Of a DNA stretch of 64,000 bases, positions 35,894 through 44,164 are shown in pieces. The DNA is from Pedobacter cryoconitis (lineage in GTDB: Bacteria > Bacteroidota > Bacteroidia > Sphingobacteriales > Sphingobacteriaceae): positions 186,001 to 250,000 of the forward strand of contig NZ_JACHCE010000006.1 of NCBI RefSeq assembly GCF_014200605.1, read 5' to 3'. Both the position numbers and the translations under genes were made by a program. Under the pieces are notes generated by a model. That model had not been told where the DNA came from. It was given only the letters and a program-made list of their open reading frames with translations, and made no database searches. Numbering within the stretch: position 1 is the stretch's first letter; each line of letters begins with the position of its first letter.

Positions 35894-35937
35894 ATATACG
35901 AATATTTTCAATATCAACATTGAAAATATTCGTATAT
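35894..35937. promoter_or_regulatory. perfect 19-bp inverted repeat, likely toxin-antitoxin operator
   Basis: atatacgaatattttcaat (35894-35912) and its exact reverse complement (35919-35937) are separated by 6 nt. The repeat is AT-rich with no T-run of the terminator kind, sits directly before the antitoxin ATG and has the size of an Xre double-dimer site. It could also form the 3' end of the upstream aminopeptidase transcript (stop at 35956). Confidence 0.7.
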
Positions 35938-35955
35938 CCATTTAGCTAAGATCTC

Positions 35956-38532
35956 TTATTTACGCCGCTGTGACGATAATCGTTCAGCTCTGAACAAATT
36001 ATCAGTTGCCTGCAGGATTTTTGCCTTCAGACGTGGATTATAAGCAGGATGATTTTTAAGAAAATCTCTGACAGTAGCTGCTGCTGCTTTACTTTGATAA
36101 GTACTAAAGGTAGCCAGTAACCAGGATTGCGGAAAAAAGATATCACCCGTAGACTGAATCTCTTCTAATAAACCAAGGCTCTTTTCTAAATAACCCACGC
36201 TATATTCCTGACGCAGCGGATGATGAAGATAATATAAAGCTGCCAGGACATTTGACTCTTTGGCTCTGTTAGCAGGGAATCTCAAACTGTCAAAAAAATC
36301 ATCTCTAACACCTTTTTTTTCAGAAACAGCAGGAATAATAAATTCAAAACGCTTCTTCCTGTCAGGGTTAATAATTCTTGAGTCCTGTGTACCTAAAATA
36401 GTATCATCAGCATCACCTCTTACAGCTAATGAAAGTGCAAGGCTCGTATAATCATCTTCCGAAAGTGTTATTCCTTCAGGGGACTTCATATTTTTCCAGA
36501 TTTGATAAAGTCTGTTTCTTGCTGTCTTACTCAGAAAAATATCCTGATAAGCTTTAAAAAGCTGTTTCTTATTGTTACTGCTTTTTTGCAGCAGCATTGC
36601 AGACCATAATTTATCTTCCAGCGCAACAGAAGATAATTGTCTTTCTTTAACATCACTAAACTGCCAGTAGATAGTACTTATATAATTACTCAGCAATCTG
36701 ATATTGAGCTCTTCTTCTTCTTTTGCCAGTCCTTCACTGAAAAGTGTCAGCAAGGCTGCTGGTTGAATAGTTTTACCACTCAGCATTTGCTCATATAATG
36801 AAATATAGGCTACAGACCTATGCAAAGGTTTTTCTAAACTAAATAAATACTGCTGAATCAAAGGATCAACCGGCCATTGCCCATAACCATCCCCTGCAGA
36901 ATTAAATAGTATAAATAATGGTTTTTCCAATCCTACAGCTTCTTTAAGCTCCAGTTTCTCAGCTGCTAAATCAGCATTGATTACCTTAACTAAGCCAGGA
37001 TAAAATAAAGTAATTTCAAAAGTCTGCGGCCAGATCCTTTTTTCTCCATATTCAGCTTGCTGAGTAACTGTCAGTGCACTGATTTTATTACTCTGATAAG
37101 CTATCTGATAGTCAATTACTGGCCTGCCGCTTTCATTGACCCATATTTTATTCCATTTTTCAAGATCAACAGGAGTATGATCATCCAGAATACGGATTAA
37201 ATCAGGCCAGGAAGCATTGCTATTTGCAAATTTCTTCAGATATTCTCTTACCCCCTGCTGAAATTTATTTTTTCCCATCAATTTCTCCAGCTGCTGCATC
37301 ATCACAGGGGCTTTATGATAAATAATATTTCCATAAAGCGTCCCTGCATCTTTCAGGTTATCAAGTGGCTGACGGATAGGATTCGCACCCTCAGTACGAT
37401 CTACAGCATAAGCAGCAGGAAAGTGATCAATAAGGAATTTAAGCGAATAATCATCTTTACTCCCTGATCCTTCTGCACTTTTATCAGCCATAAAATTAGC
37501 AAACACCTCTTTCATCCAAACATCCGAAAACCAGTCCATAGTAACCAGATCTCCAAACCACATATGTGCGGTTTCGTGTGCAATAAGGTTATTACGGGAA
37601 TTTAGCTGATCTTTAGTTGCACCAGCATCTAAAAACAAACTGGCTGCTTTATATTGAATCGCTCCCGGATGTTCCATCCCACCAAACTGAAAATCAGGAA
37701 TAGCTACAAAACCAAATTTCCGGAAAGGATATGGTATAGCTGTCCAGTCTTCAAAATATTTTAAAGAAGCAGAATGAATATCATATATAGCAGGCAAGCT
37801 TGGTTTAAGCTTACCTGTATCTGTTTCCCGGTATAAGAAATTTGCCTGCAGATTATTCACAATACCCTTATACAATTCAAATTTACCAGCAGCAAAAGCA
37901 AACAGATAAGTACTTAACAAATCAGAAGTTTTATAATGATACGTTGTCCGGTACTGCTCTTGTACCGAATCTTTAAGTTCAGCATTTGCTATCGCCTTCC
38001 AGTCTTTGGGTAAATGAAGTGTGAGTGTATAAGTTGCTTTCAGGTCCGGCTGGTCGAAACATGGAAAAACTGTCCTCGCTCTGTCCGGAACAAATAAAGT
38101 ATACAGGTAATCAGAATTTCTGTTTAATGCCCCCTCACCTGCTTTGAATAAAATACGCACTTCATTATCACCCTTTTTCAAAAACTCTGGCAGCAGGATC
38201 AAGTGTTCCTTATCATGTTTCACAGACGCAGTTTTTCCATTGATAGTCAGCAAACTGATTTTTGAGGGATCCTCTTTAAAATCCAGCTGCAAAGGCAATC
38301 TGGCTGTACTCAGATTAAAATTCAGAACTTCATGTGCAGAAATTGCTTCCTTTTTCTGAGCAGGTATATTCAGTTCGAGCTTATAATGAATCTCAGTAAG
38401 TACTGATTTACGATAAACAGCCAGTGACCTGCTCACCCCGGTTTCAACAACCGGATCAGGAATGACCTTTCGCGAGGAACAGGAAACAAATACAATAAAC
38501 AGAAACAAAAGGAATTCAAATCGAAGAGTCAT
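35956..38532 (-). CDS. M1 family metalloaminopeptidase, lipoprotein
   Basis: 858 residues. The lipobox FVSC gives Cys18, so the enzyme is exported and lipid-anchored. The exopeptidase motif is GGMEHPG at 284-290 (GAMEN in most relatives). The zinc site is H319-E320-T-A-H323, with the third ligand E342 in MKEVFANF. The C-terminal helical domain ends with repeats typical of M1 enzymes. It removes N-terminal residues from peptides outside the inner membrane. It lies 12 nt downstream of a COG0523 metal-GTPase gene, so the two are co-transcribed. Confidence 0.92.
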   Translation of the reverse strand: MTLRFEFLLFLFIVFVSCSSRKVIPDPVVETGVSRSLAVYRKSVLTEIHYKLELNIPAQKKEAISAHEVLNFNLSTARLPLQLDFKEDPSKISLLTINGKTASVKHDKEHLILLPEFLKKGDNEVRILFKAGEGALNRNSDYLYTLFVPDRARTVFPCFDQPDLKATYTLTLHLPKDWKAIANAELKDSVQEQYRTTYHYKTSDLLSTYLFAFAAGKFELYKGIVNNLQANFLYRETDTGKLKPSLPAIYDIHSASLKYFEDWTAIPYPFRKFGFVAIPDFQFGGMEHPGAIQYKAASLFLDAGATKDQLNSRNNLIAHETAHMWFGDLVTMDWFSDVWMKEVFANFMADKSAEGSGSKDDYSLKFLIDHFPAAYAVDRTEGANPIRQPLDNLKDAGTLYGNIIYHKAPVMMQQLEKLMGKNKFQQGVREYLKKFANSNASWPDLIRILDDHTPVDLEKWNKIWVNESGRPVIDYQIAYQSNKISALTVTQQAEYGEKRIWPQTFEITLFYPGLVKVINADLAAEKLELKEAVGLEKPLFILFNSAGDGYGQWPVDPLIQQYLFSLEKPLHRSVAYISLYEQMLSGKTIQPAALLTLFSEGLAKEEEELNIRLLSNYISTIYWQFSDVKERQLSSVALEDKLWSAMLLQKSSNNKKQLFKAYQDIFLSKTARNRLYQIWKNMKSPEGITLSEDDYTSLALSLAVRGDADDTILGTQDSRIINPDRKKRFEFIIPAVSEKKGVRDDFFDSLRFPANRAKESNVLAALYYLHHPLRQEYSVGYLEKSLGLLEEIQSTGDIFFPQSWLLATFSTYQSKAAAATVRDFLKNHPAYNPRLKAKILQATDNLFRAERLSSQRRK

Positions 38533-38544
38533 AATGGCAATGTA

Positions 38545-39588
38545 CTATTTTTGTTCAGATCCGGGATACAGACAAGTACGGAACATTTTGTCAAATCCAT
38601 ATACTTTAAGGTCTTTCCCGATCACAACAATCTTGGTTTCTTTGATTTCCTCTGGCAGCCAGGTTTCACCTAAAGTAATAGAAAGAGATTTACCAACAGT
38701 CTGTAATACAATTCTGCTTTGAAAAATATGGCTGTAAATAATCCCTTTAATCCGGTATACATTAGCCGATTGGGCAATTAAAAACACCATCATCCGGTGT
38801 TCAAGTACTTCAATATCAAGACTTTCTTTATATTTTAAAAGTATAGTCTCAATATCACTATGCCCGTGCCGGTTATGTGAAGCTGCAAAAGCCATTAAAC
38901 CTTGTTTTTCATTCGTACCGGTTCCTAAACTAAACATCCCTTTAGGAGTGGATACTGGTTTGGGATTACTGTAAAAATTAGCAAAACGCGCTCTGGAAAA
39001 CATCTTTCTGACCTGAAAATCATCTTTCGTAGCAATCAGAATTTCTGCAAATGGGTTTATAGCCTTTAAAATAGCCTGTAACTCTGTAACATAACGCTCA
39101 CTAACCTTCTCTACCTTATTTAATAAGATGCTATCACTAAAAGCAATCTGCTGAATTGCCTCAGGACGTTCCTTTAACTGATCCTCTATCAGCTCAGCAT
39201 CTACAATACAAATCACTCTTTTTAGATCATACCCTCTTTTTACCTGATCCATGGTCAGAAAAGGATGAGCAATATTAGCAGGGTCAGCAATTCCGGTAGC
39301 CTCTATAATCAGATGATCCCATGAATCCTTTTTCTCCCATAAATTGTTTAAGATATCGAACAAATCATCATTCAGCGTACAGCATATACATCCATTGTTT
39401 AGTTCTATTACATCCTCATCCCCTTTAATGATCAGCCCTGCATCGATACTTTCTGAACCAATTTCATTTTCTATAATAGCGAAGCGGGTATCCTTCATTT
39501 TCGAAATTACCGCATTCAGCACTGTTGTTTTGCCTGCGCCTAAAAATCCTGTAAGGATAGTCACTTCTTTTGCCTTCATATATTTCAT
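38545..39588 (-). CDS. COG0523 (CobW/ZNG1-type) metal-chaperone GTPase
   Basis: 347 residues; ATG at 39588 or 39579. Walker A is GFLGAGKT at 14-21, the metal-binding CICC motif is C67-I-C69-C70 in NNGCICCTLNDDL, the switch region is EATGIADPANI and the base-recognition segment is LLNKVEKV. The CobW C-terminal domain begins about 225. G3E GTPases of this kind insert zinc or other metals into client enzymes. The next gene in the operon encodes a zinc aminopeptidase. No clear Zur box was seen in the 224-nt divergent region 39589-39812. Confidence 0.9.
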   Translation of the reverse strand: MKYMKAKEVTILTGFLGAGKTTVLNAVISKMKDTRFAIIENEIGSESIDAGLIIKGDEDVIELNNGCICCTLNDDLFDILNNLWEKKDSWDHLIIEATGIADPANIAHPFLTMDQVKRGYDLKRVICIVDAELIEDQLKERPEAIQQIAFSDSILLNKVEKVSERYVTELQAILKAINPFAEILIATKDDFQVRKMFSRARFANFYSNPKPVSTPKGMFSLGTGTNEKQGLMAFAASHNRHGHSDIETILLKYKESLDIEVLEHRMMVFLIAQSANVYRIKGIIYSHIFQSRIVLQTVGKSLSITLGETWLPEEIKETKIVVIGKDLKVYGFDKMFRTCLYPGSEQK

Positions 39589-39812
39589 CAGATTGGTATC
39601 ATTTTAAATCACAAACTTAAGCTATCAGTACATCTTTTACCAAATAAAATAACGCCTGGCATTTCACTGTGTAAATTTTATGTTGTTTAGCATATTTTCC
39701 TTTTAATATTTTTTCAATATTGCCTAAAAGATGTACATTGCGGGACAAAGATACTCAAATGCAATAAAGTTGCGAAAATTAACTACCTGGAATACTAATT
39801 AAACACACAATA

Positions 39813-41003
39813 ATGAATAAATCAATATTTAGACCTTTAGTCTTTGCCTCAGGACTATTGTTAAGTTCTACTTTCGGATTTGCTCAGGACAACCTGGTAA
39901 ATTCATTAAAAAACAATCAATCTGCAAACAGTACTTCAGGTTTCAAATTCACGGATGTGATTAACCTTGAAAATACATCTGTTAAAAACCAGGGTTCTTC
40001 AGGAACTTGCTGGAGCTATTCTACAAACTCTTTCATTGAATCAGAAATGATCAGAATGGGAAAAGAGCCTGTAGCTTTATCTGAAATCTTCACAGCACGT
40101 AATGCTTATGTAGAAAAAGGTAAAAGTTATGTACGTATGCACGGATCTTTAAACTTAGGTGACGGTGGTGCTTTGCATGATGTAATCAATATGTACAGAC
40201 AATATGGTACAGTTCCACAAGTAAACTATACTGGTTTAAACTATGGTACTAAAATCAATAAATTTGGTGAGATGGGTACAATTACTACCGCTATTTTAGA
40301 AGCAGTAGTTAAAAATAAAACGTTAACACCAAACTGGCAAAAAGCTTATACAGCTGCAATTGACGCTTATTTGGGCCAGGTTCCTGAAAAATTTGATTAC
40401 AAAGGTAAAAGCTATACCCCGCAGACTTTCGCTAAACAGGTAGTTGGCATTAATCCTGATGACTATGTAGAATTATCTTCATTCAATGATCATCCTTTCT
40501 ACAGCAAATTCACTTTGTTAGTACCGGACAACTGGTCATTTGATCAGGTTTACAATGTAAAAGTGAATGAAATCACTGACATCATTGACAATGCTTTGAA
40601 AAAAGGTTATTCTGTAGCCTGGGCTACTGATGTAAGTGAAAAATCATTCTCTTATAAAAATGGTGTAGCTTATGTACCTGCTAAACCATATGAAGAAATG
40701 AACGAGCAGGAAAAAGCGACTATGTTCAGCGAGCCAAAACCAGAAATGGAAATCACTCAGGAAAACCGTCAGTTAGCTTTTGACAACTATGAAACTACTG
40801 ATGACCACGGTATGCATATCGTTGGATTAGCTAAAGATCAGAATGGTAAAGAATATTATATCGTTAAAAACTCATGGGGTGTAACAAATGACTATAAAGG
40901 TTATTTATACGTAACTAAGAATTTTGTAAAATATAAAACTACTGCTTTCTTATTGAACAAAGGTGGTATACCAGCAGCAATCAGAAAAAACCTGGGCATC
41001 TAA
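39813..41003 (+). CDS. C1 family (bleomycin hydrolase/aminopeptidase C-like) cysteine peptidase
   Basis: 396 residues with a signal peptide (1-25, FGFAQ). The active site is complete: the oxyanion Gln60 and nucleophile Cys66 in NQGSSGTCWSYS, the His in DDHGMHIVGLAKD (about 339) and the Asn in YIVKNSWGV (about 361). The spacing and the HGMHIVG/KNSWG form match the C1B subgroup. Unlike cytosolic PepC it is exported, so it should act on peptides in the periplasm or at the surface. Alone in its unit, with a long hairpin 18 nt past the stop. Confidence 0.88.
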   Translation: MNKSIFRPLVFASGLLLSSTFGFAQDNLVNSLKNNQSANSTSGFKFTDVINLENTSVKNQGSSGTCWSYSTNSFIESEMIRMGKEPVALSEIFTARNAYVEKGKSYVRMHGSLNLGDGGALHDVINMYRQYGTVPQVNYTGLNYGTKINKFGEMGTITTAILEAVVKNKTLTPNWQKAYTAAIDAYLGQVPEKFDYKGKSYTPQTFAKQVVGINPDDYVELSSFNDHPFYSKFTLLVPDNWSFDQVYNVKVNEITDIIDNALKKGYSVAWATDVSEKSFSYKNGVAYVPAKPYEEMNEQEKATMFSEPKPEMEITQENRQLAFDNYETTDDHGMHIVGLAKDQNGKEYYIVKNSWGVTNDYKGYLYVTKNFVKYKTTAFLLNKGGIPAAIRKNLGI

Positions 41004-41020
41004 GGTCCAGATAATCAACA

Positions 41021-41074
41021 AATGAAGAAGGGGTTAAATTACGTTGGATAACGTAATTTAACCCCTTCTTCATT
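41021..41074. terminator. perfect 25-bp hairpin between convergent genes
   Basis: Bases 41021-41045 are the exact reverse complement of 41050-41074, with a 4-nt loop ggat. It lies between the C1 peptidase stop (41003) and the rpiA stop (41078). T-runs on either side are short, so the stem itself must do the work. Probably a bidirectional terminator. Confidence 0.75.
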
Positions 41075-41077
41075 TAA

Positions 41078-41764
41078 TTATACGGGTAATATAACCCTTG
41101 TTCCATTTTTGCCAGCAATGACAGCTTTTGTAGCCATACCATAAAACAAAGAATGATCTACAATACCCGGAATCATTTTAACTGCAATATTCAAAGCCCT
41201 CAACTCGGGTAACTCTGTAAAATAAACATCTGCCAGCAAATTTCCATTGTCCGAAATAAGCGCTCCATCTTTTTGATTGCTCATTCTCAATTGAACTGAT
41301 ACCGCAGGATAAATAAGCCTTATCCGGTTCAGCACAACTGGTAGTGCTTCCTGCAAAACTTCGATGACCAATGGATAAGTATGATCCAGTTTTATTGCCA
41401 TTTTACTTTCATCTCCCATTAATATAAATTCATCAGCCATTGAAGCCAGAATCTTTTCACTGGTATGAATCCCACCTCCACTTTTCAATGCATTCAATGC
41501 CGGATCAAACTGGTCACAGCCATCAAAATAGATATCAATTTTTGCTATCGTACTGGAAAACAAAACCTTTAATTTCTTTTCAATCAGATAGGCCCGTGTC
41601 TTAAAAGAAGAAGACACAAATGTTATTGATGCAGCCAGTTCTTCTTTTTCACTGATCAGGTTAATCAGATGCACAATTGTACTACCTGCTCCCAACCCGA
41701 TAATCTGTCCGCTTTTTATAAAAACCAGGGAAGCTTTTGCAGCTTCTAATTTGTAATCAATCAT
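41078..41764 (-). CDS. rpiA: ribose-5-phosphate isomerase A
   Basis: 228 residues from ATG at 41764 (MIDYKLEAAKASL, the usual N-terminus of the family); ATG at 41809 would overlap the divergent gene. Phosphate-binding GLGAGSTIVHLI, then SSSFKTRAYL, the catalytic Asp segment DIYFDGCDQFDPALNALKSGGG and the Lys/Glu segment SEKILAS are present. It interconverts ribose 5-phosphate and ribulose 5-phosphate in the cytosol. The loop KSGGGIHTSEK differs slightly from KGGGGALLREK of E. coli RpiA. Convergent with the C1 peptidase gene. Confidence 0.88.
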   Translation of the reverse strand: MIDYKLEAAKASLVFIKSGQIIGLGAGSTIVHLINLISEKEELAASITFVSSSFKTRAYLIEKKLKVLFSSTIAKIDIYFDGCDQFDPALNALKSGGGIHTSEKILASMADEFILMGDESKMAIKLDHTYPLVIEVLQEALPVVLNRIRLIYPAVSVQLRMSNQKDGALISDNGNLLADVYFTELPELRALNIAVKMIPGIVDHSLFYGMATKAVIAGKNGTRVILPV

Positions 41765-41807
41765 CTGAATCGAATTAGTATCCGGGCTAAATTTAATATA
41801 TTTATCC

Positions 41808-42824
41808 ATGCAAAAACCTATAAATACAGGCATATTATCCTTTGGAATGTCTGGAAAGTTATTTCACGCCCCCTTCGTAGATGCACATGCTGGTTTTAAC
41901 CTGTCTGCTGTAGTAGAAAGATCTGAAAAAACAGCAAAATTGCGTTTTCCAGGAATAAAAAGCTACAACTCTGTAGATGAACTTATTGCAGACCAGGAAA
42001 TTGAACTCGTTATTATCAATACCCCGAATTATACACATTTTGAATTTGCGCAGAAAGCACTCCGTGCTGGTAAACATGTTTTAGTAGAAAAACCCTTTAC
42101 CGTTACAGCAGCAGAGGCCGATCTGCTTTTTGCAACAGCAAAAGAGCATAATCTTTATATCCTTCCCTATCAAAACCGCCGTTATGACAGCGATTTTCTG
42201 GCTGCAAAAGATGTTGTCGATAGTGGTAAGCTCGGCAGGCCCGTAGAAGCCCATATTCGTTATGACAGATACCGTTATACCATTGGTCCCAAGGTTTTCA
42301 AAGAAACACCTATGCCAGGCAGCGGGCTATTGTATGATCTTGGCCCTCATTTACTGGATATGGTATTTGCTTTATTTGGTGAACCATTGGAATGGACCAA
42401 AACCCTTGGATATTACCGCCCGGATACACAAGTAGATGATTATGCCTGTATCCATTTAAAATATCCTGAAAATCTACAGGTATTTATAACGATGAGCATG
42501 CTGGTTGTAGAACAGCAGCCTGCATTTGTAATTAATGGAACTAAAGGATCTTATATTAAACACCGTTCTGATATACAGGAAACACAATTATTAAAAAATA
42601 TGAGCCCGAATAATCCTTTGTTCGGAATTGAATTACCAGGAAAAGAAGGAGTGTTAAGTACCATCGATACAAATGGTAAAATCACAAAAGAAGTTATTCC
42701 ACCCGGTAAAGCCTCTTATATTCATTTATTTGATGCTGTTTACCAAACAATCAGAGAAGGGAAACCTTATCCCGTAAAAGAAGAACAGATTATTCAGCAA
42801 ATCACCATACTGGAAAGCAAATAA
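41808..42824 (+). CDS. Gfo/Idh/MocA family oxidoreductase
   Basis: 338 residues. The Rossmann start is ILSFGMSGKLFHAPFVDAH at about 9-27, with NTPNYTHFEFAQKALRAGKHVLVEKPF (the conserved EKP at about 94-96) and the C-terminal domain GSGLLYDLGPHLLDMVFALFGEP with its GPH motif. NAD(P)-dependent oxidation or reduction of a sugar or cyclitol derivative; substrate not told by sequence. Such enzymes include inositol dehydrogenases, but the subgroup with SGKLFHAPF is broad. Its ATG sits 43 nt from the preferred rpiA start. Confidence 0.88.
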   Translation: MQKPINTGILSFGMSGKLFHAPFVDAHAGFNLSAVVERSEKTAKLRFPGIKSYNSVDELIADQEIELVIINTPNYTHFEFAQKALRAGKHVLVEKPFTVTAAEADLLFATAKEHNLYILPYQNRRYDSDFLAAKDVVDSGKLGRPVEAHIRYDRYRYTIGPKVFKETPMPGSGLLYDLGPHLLDMVFALFGEPLEWTKTLGYYRPDTQVDDYACIHLKYPENLQVFITMSMLVVEQQPAFVINGTKGSYIKHRSDIQETQLLKNMSPNNPLFGIELPGKEGVLSTIDTNGKITKEVIPPGKASYIHLFDAVYQTIREGKPYPVKEEQIIQQITILESK

Positions 42825-42828
42825 ATAT

Positions 42829-42864
42829 AAACGGGCCTCATTTATCTGGAAATGAGGCCCGTTT
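42829..42864. terminator. bidirectional terminator between convergent genes
   Basis: A perfect 15-bp stem (42829-42843 aaacgggcctcattt, 42850-42864) with a 6-nt loop stands between the oxidoreductase stop and the thioesterase stop. The GC-rich core is flanked by A and T stretches. Confidence 0.8.
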
Positions 42865-42896
42865 CGAATATTAACCTTTTGAAACCGGTTTAATAT

Positions 42897-43283
42897 TTAT
42901 TTAATAATTGCTGTAGGCTTTTTATGCTCATCAATAGCTACAAATGAGAATTCACCAGTAACCGCTTTTTCACGATCCTCACAATACATCTGCTCCACAT
43001 AAATTTCTACCTTTACTTTCATACTGGTATTTCCAATATGGCTTACTGTACCAATCAGTTCAACAATAGTACCTGCAGCTATCGGCATTTTAAAATCGAT
43101 CCTATCGCTGCTCACTGTAACCATTCTCTGACGGCTAAATCTTGTAGCAGTAATAAATGCCACCTCATCCATCATGTGCATCGCAGTTCCACCAAACAGG
43201 GTATCATAATGATTGGTAGTATTAGGGAATACGGCTTTAAAAATCCTGGTCTCTGATGCTTTAATCTTCTCTTCTATAGTCAT
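42897..43283 (-). CDS. acyl-CoA thioesterase, hotdog fold
   Basis: 128 residues. The YciA/BACH-like signature is clear: VFPNTTNHYDTLFGGTAMHMMDEVAFITATRF with the catalytic Asp after GG..M.. (about residue 38), then DRIDFKMPIAAGTIVELIGTV. It hydrolyses acyl-CoA in the cytosol, probably as a hexamer. The usual length of a single-hotdog enzyme. A decayed metE fragment lies directly upstream. Confidence 0.9.
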   Translation of the reverse strand: MTIEEKIKASETRIFKAVFPNTTNHYDTLFGGTAMHMMDEVAFITATRFSRQRMVTVSSDRIDFKMPIAAGTIVELIGTVSHIGNTSMKVKVEIYVEQMYCEDREKAVTGEFSFVAIDEHKKPTAIIK

Positions 43284-43349
43284 TTTTGTGTTTTTTGTAA
43301 TAAAAACAGGTGATCTGTGTGCAGATTACCTGTTGAAGCCTGCAAATCT

Positions 43350-43670
43350 ACTGGTTCTTTTACTGATAACCGCAATTCTTTTGCAGCCTCAACCGTTCCC
43401 AATAATTTTTTCATCCCAATGACATGTTTTTAAAACGCAATCCGGACCAACCTATAACCAGGGTGGCCGGAATGGGATTACAGCCTTCACTTTCACCAGC
43501 AATTGTAGCATTTCTTGTTTTGATTGACCCCCTGGAGCGTAAATATCATAAACACCCGGTCTTATTTCATTTGAATAATTGAAATCAGCAAAAGCATCAG
43601 GCAATTCCATTTGTGAACGTAAACATTCAATAGTGCTCACATCAGCAACAAACTACGCAGCAGACTGATC
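43350..43670 (-). pseudogene. decayed C-terminal remnant of cobalamin-independent methionine synthase (metE)
   Basis: On the minus strand the residues VADVSTIECLRSQMEL, then FNYSNEIRPGVYDIYAPGG and a helix ending VKAVIP align with the MetE C-terminus (DADVITIETSRSDMEL, FEYPNEIGPGVYDIHSP, AL..IP). The best frame is 43452-43640. Stop codons lie just upstream (TAG before FVADV, TGA further up). After VIP the likeness moves to another frame (IPATLVIGWSGLR against IP..LWVNPDCGLKTR) and then to a third (MKKLLGTVEAAKELR, the usual MetE end, from 43414). The zinc-ligand Cys of NPDCG is gone. About 100 of some 760 residues remain. Confidence 0.8.
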
Positions 43671-43739
43671 ATAAGTTCAATAGCTTAGAACATCTCAGAA
43701 AAATGACGCTCTGATTTCATATAGCTCAGATTTTGTAAT

Positions 43740-43747
43740 TACTTTTG
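43740..43747 (+). promoter_or_regulatory. -7 box before the lone receiver gene
   Basis: TACTTTTG matches TAnnTTTG and lies 54 nt before the ATG at 43802. The -33 position is not a clear TTG. Confidence 0.4.
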
Positions 43748-43801
43748 TTTGCAAATTATCAGGTCTCTTAAACAAACCCAAACAGACAGGAACTGACCCT
43801 T

Positions 43802-44164
43802 ATGAATAAAAAGATATTAGTATTGGAAAAGAACAGAGATATTCTTGAACTAATTAATATTGTACTTACTGATGAAGGTTATATCATTGATTTATTATCT
43901 TCAGAAAATGAAGTTTTTGCGCATATCAGGGACTTTCAGCCTGATGTAATTCTCCTGGATATTATCAGCCCTACCGAAGAAGGGACTGCTCTATGTAAAA
44001 CGATTAAGGCAACTGAGGGTTACAACCATATACCCGTTATTGTATTATCCACCCATCCAAAAGCAGAAGTAGTGAAAGAGATATGTGCAGATGAAGTTGT
44101 ACCTAAACCTTTCGATATCTCTTTCTTATTATCAACTATAGAACAACAATTAATCAGCGCTTAA
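43802..44164 (+). CDS. stand-alone response-regulator receiver domain
   Basis: 120 residues, one CheY-like domain with no output domain. The phospho-acceptor is Asp53 (VILLDIISP), with the Ser/Thr switch in VIVLST (about 79-84) and the conserved Lys in VPKPF (about 101-105). The acidic pair that binds Mg at the end of strand 1 is altered: KILVLEKNRD in place of the usual VDDD/VDDN. Phosphorylation may therefore be weak or absent. No histidine kinase is near. Overlaps the convergent TPR gene by 4 nt. Confidence 0.85.
   Translation: MNKKILVLEKNRDILELINIVLTDEGYIIDLLSSENEVFAHIRDFQPDVILLDIISPTEEGTALCKTIKATEGYNHIPVIVLSTHPKAEVVKEICADEVVPKPFDISFLLSTIEQQLISA

Noticed and set aside
41808..42824. Gfo/Idh/MocA gene as the inositol source or dehydrogenase of the lipid cluster
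   Set aside because: The N-terminal pattern SGKLFHAPF belongs to a broad subgroup of unknown substrates, the gene is on the other strand and 4 kb away; a link to inositol is not supported.
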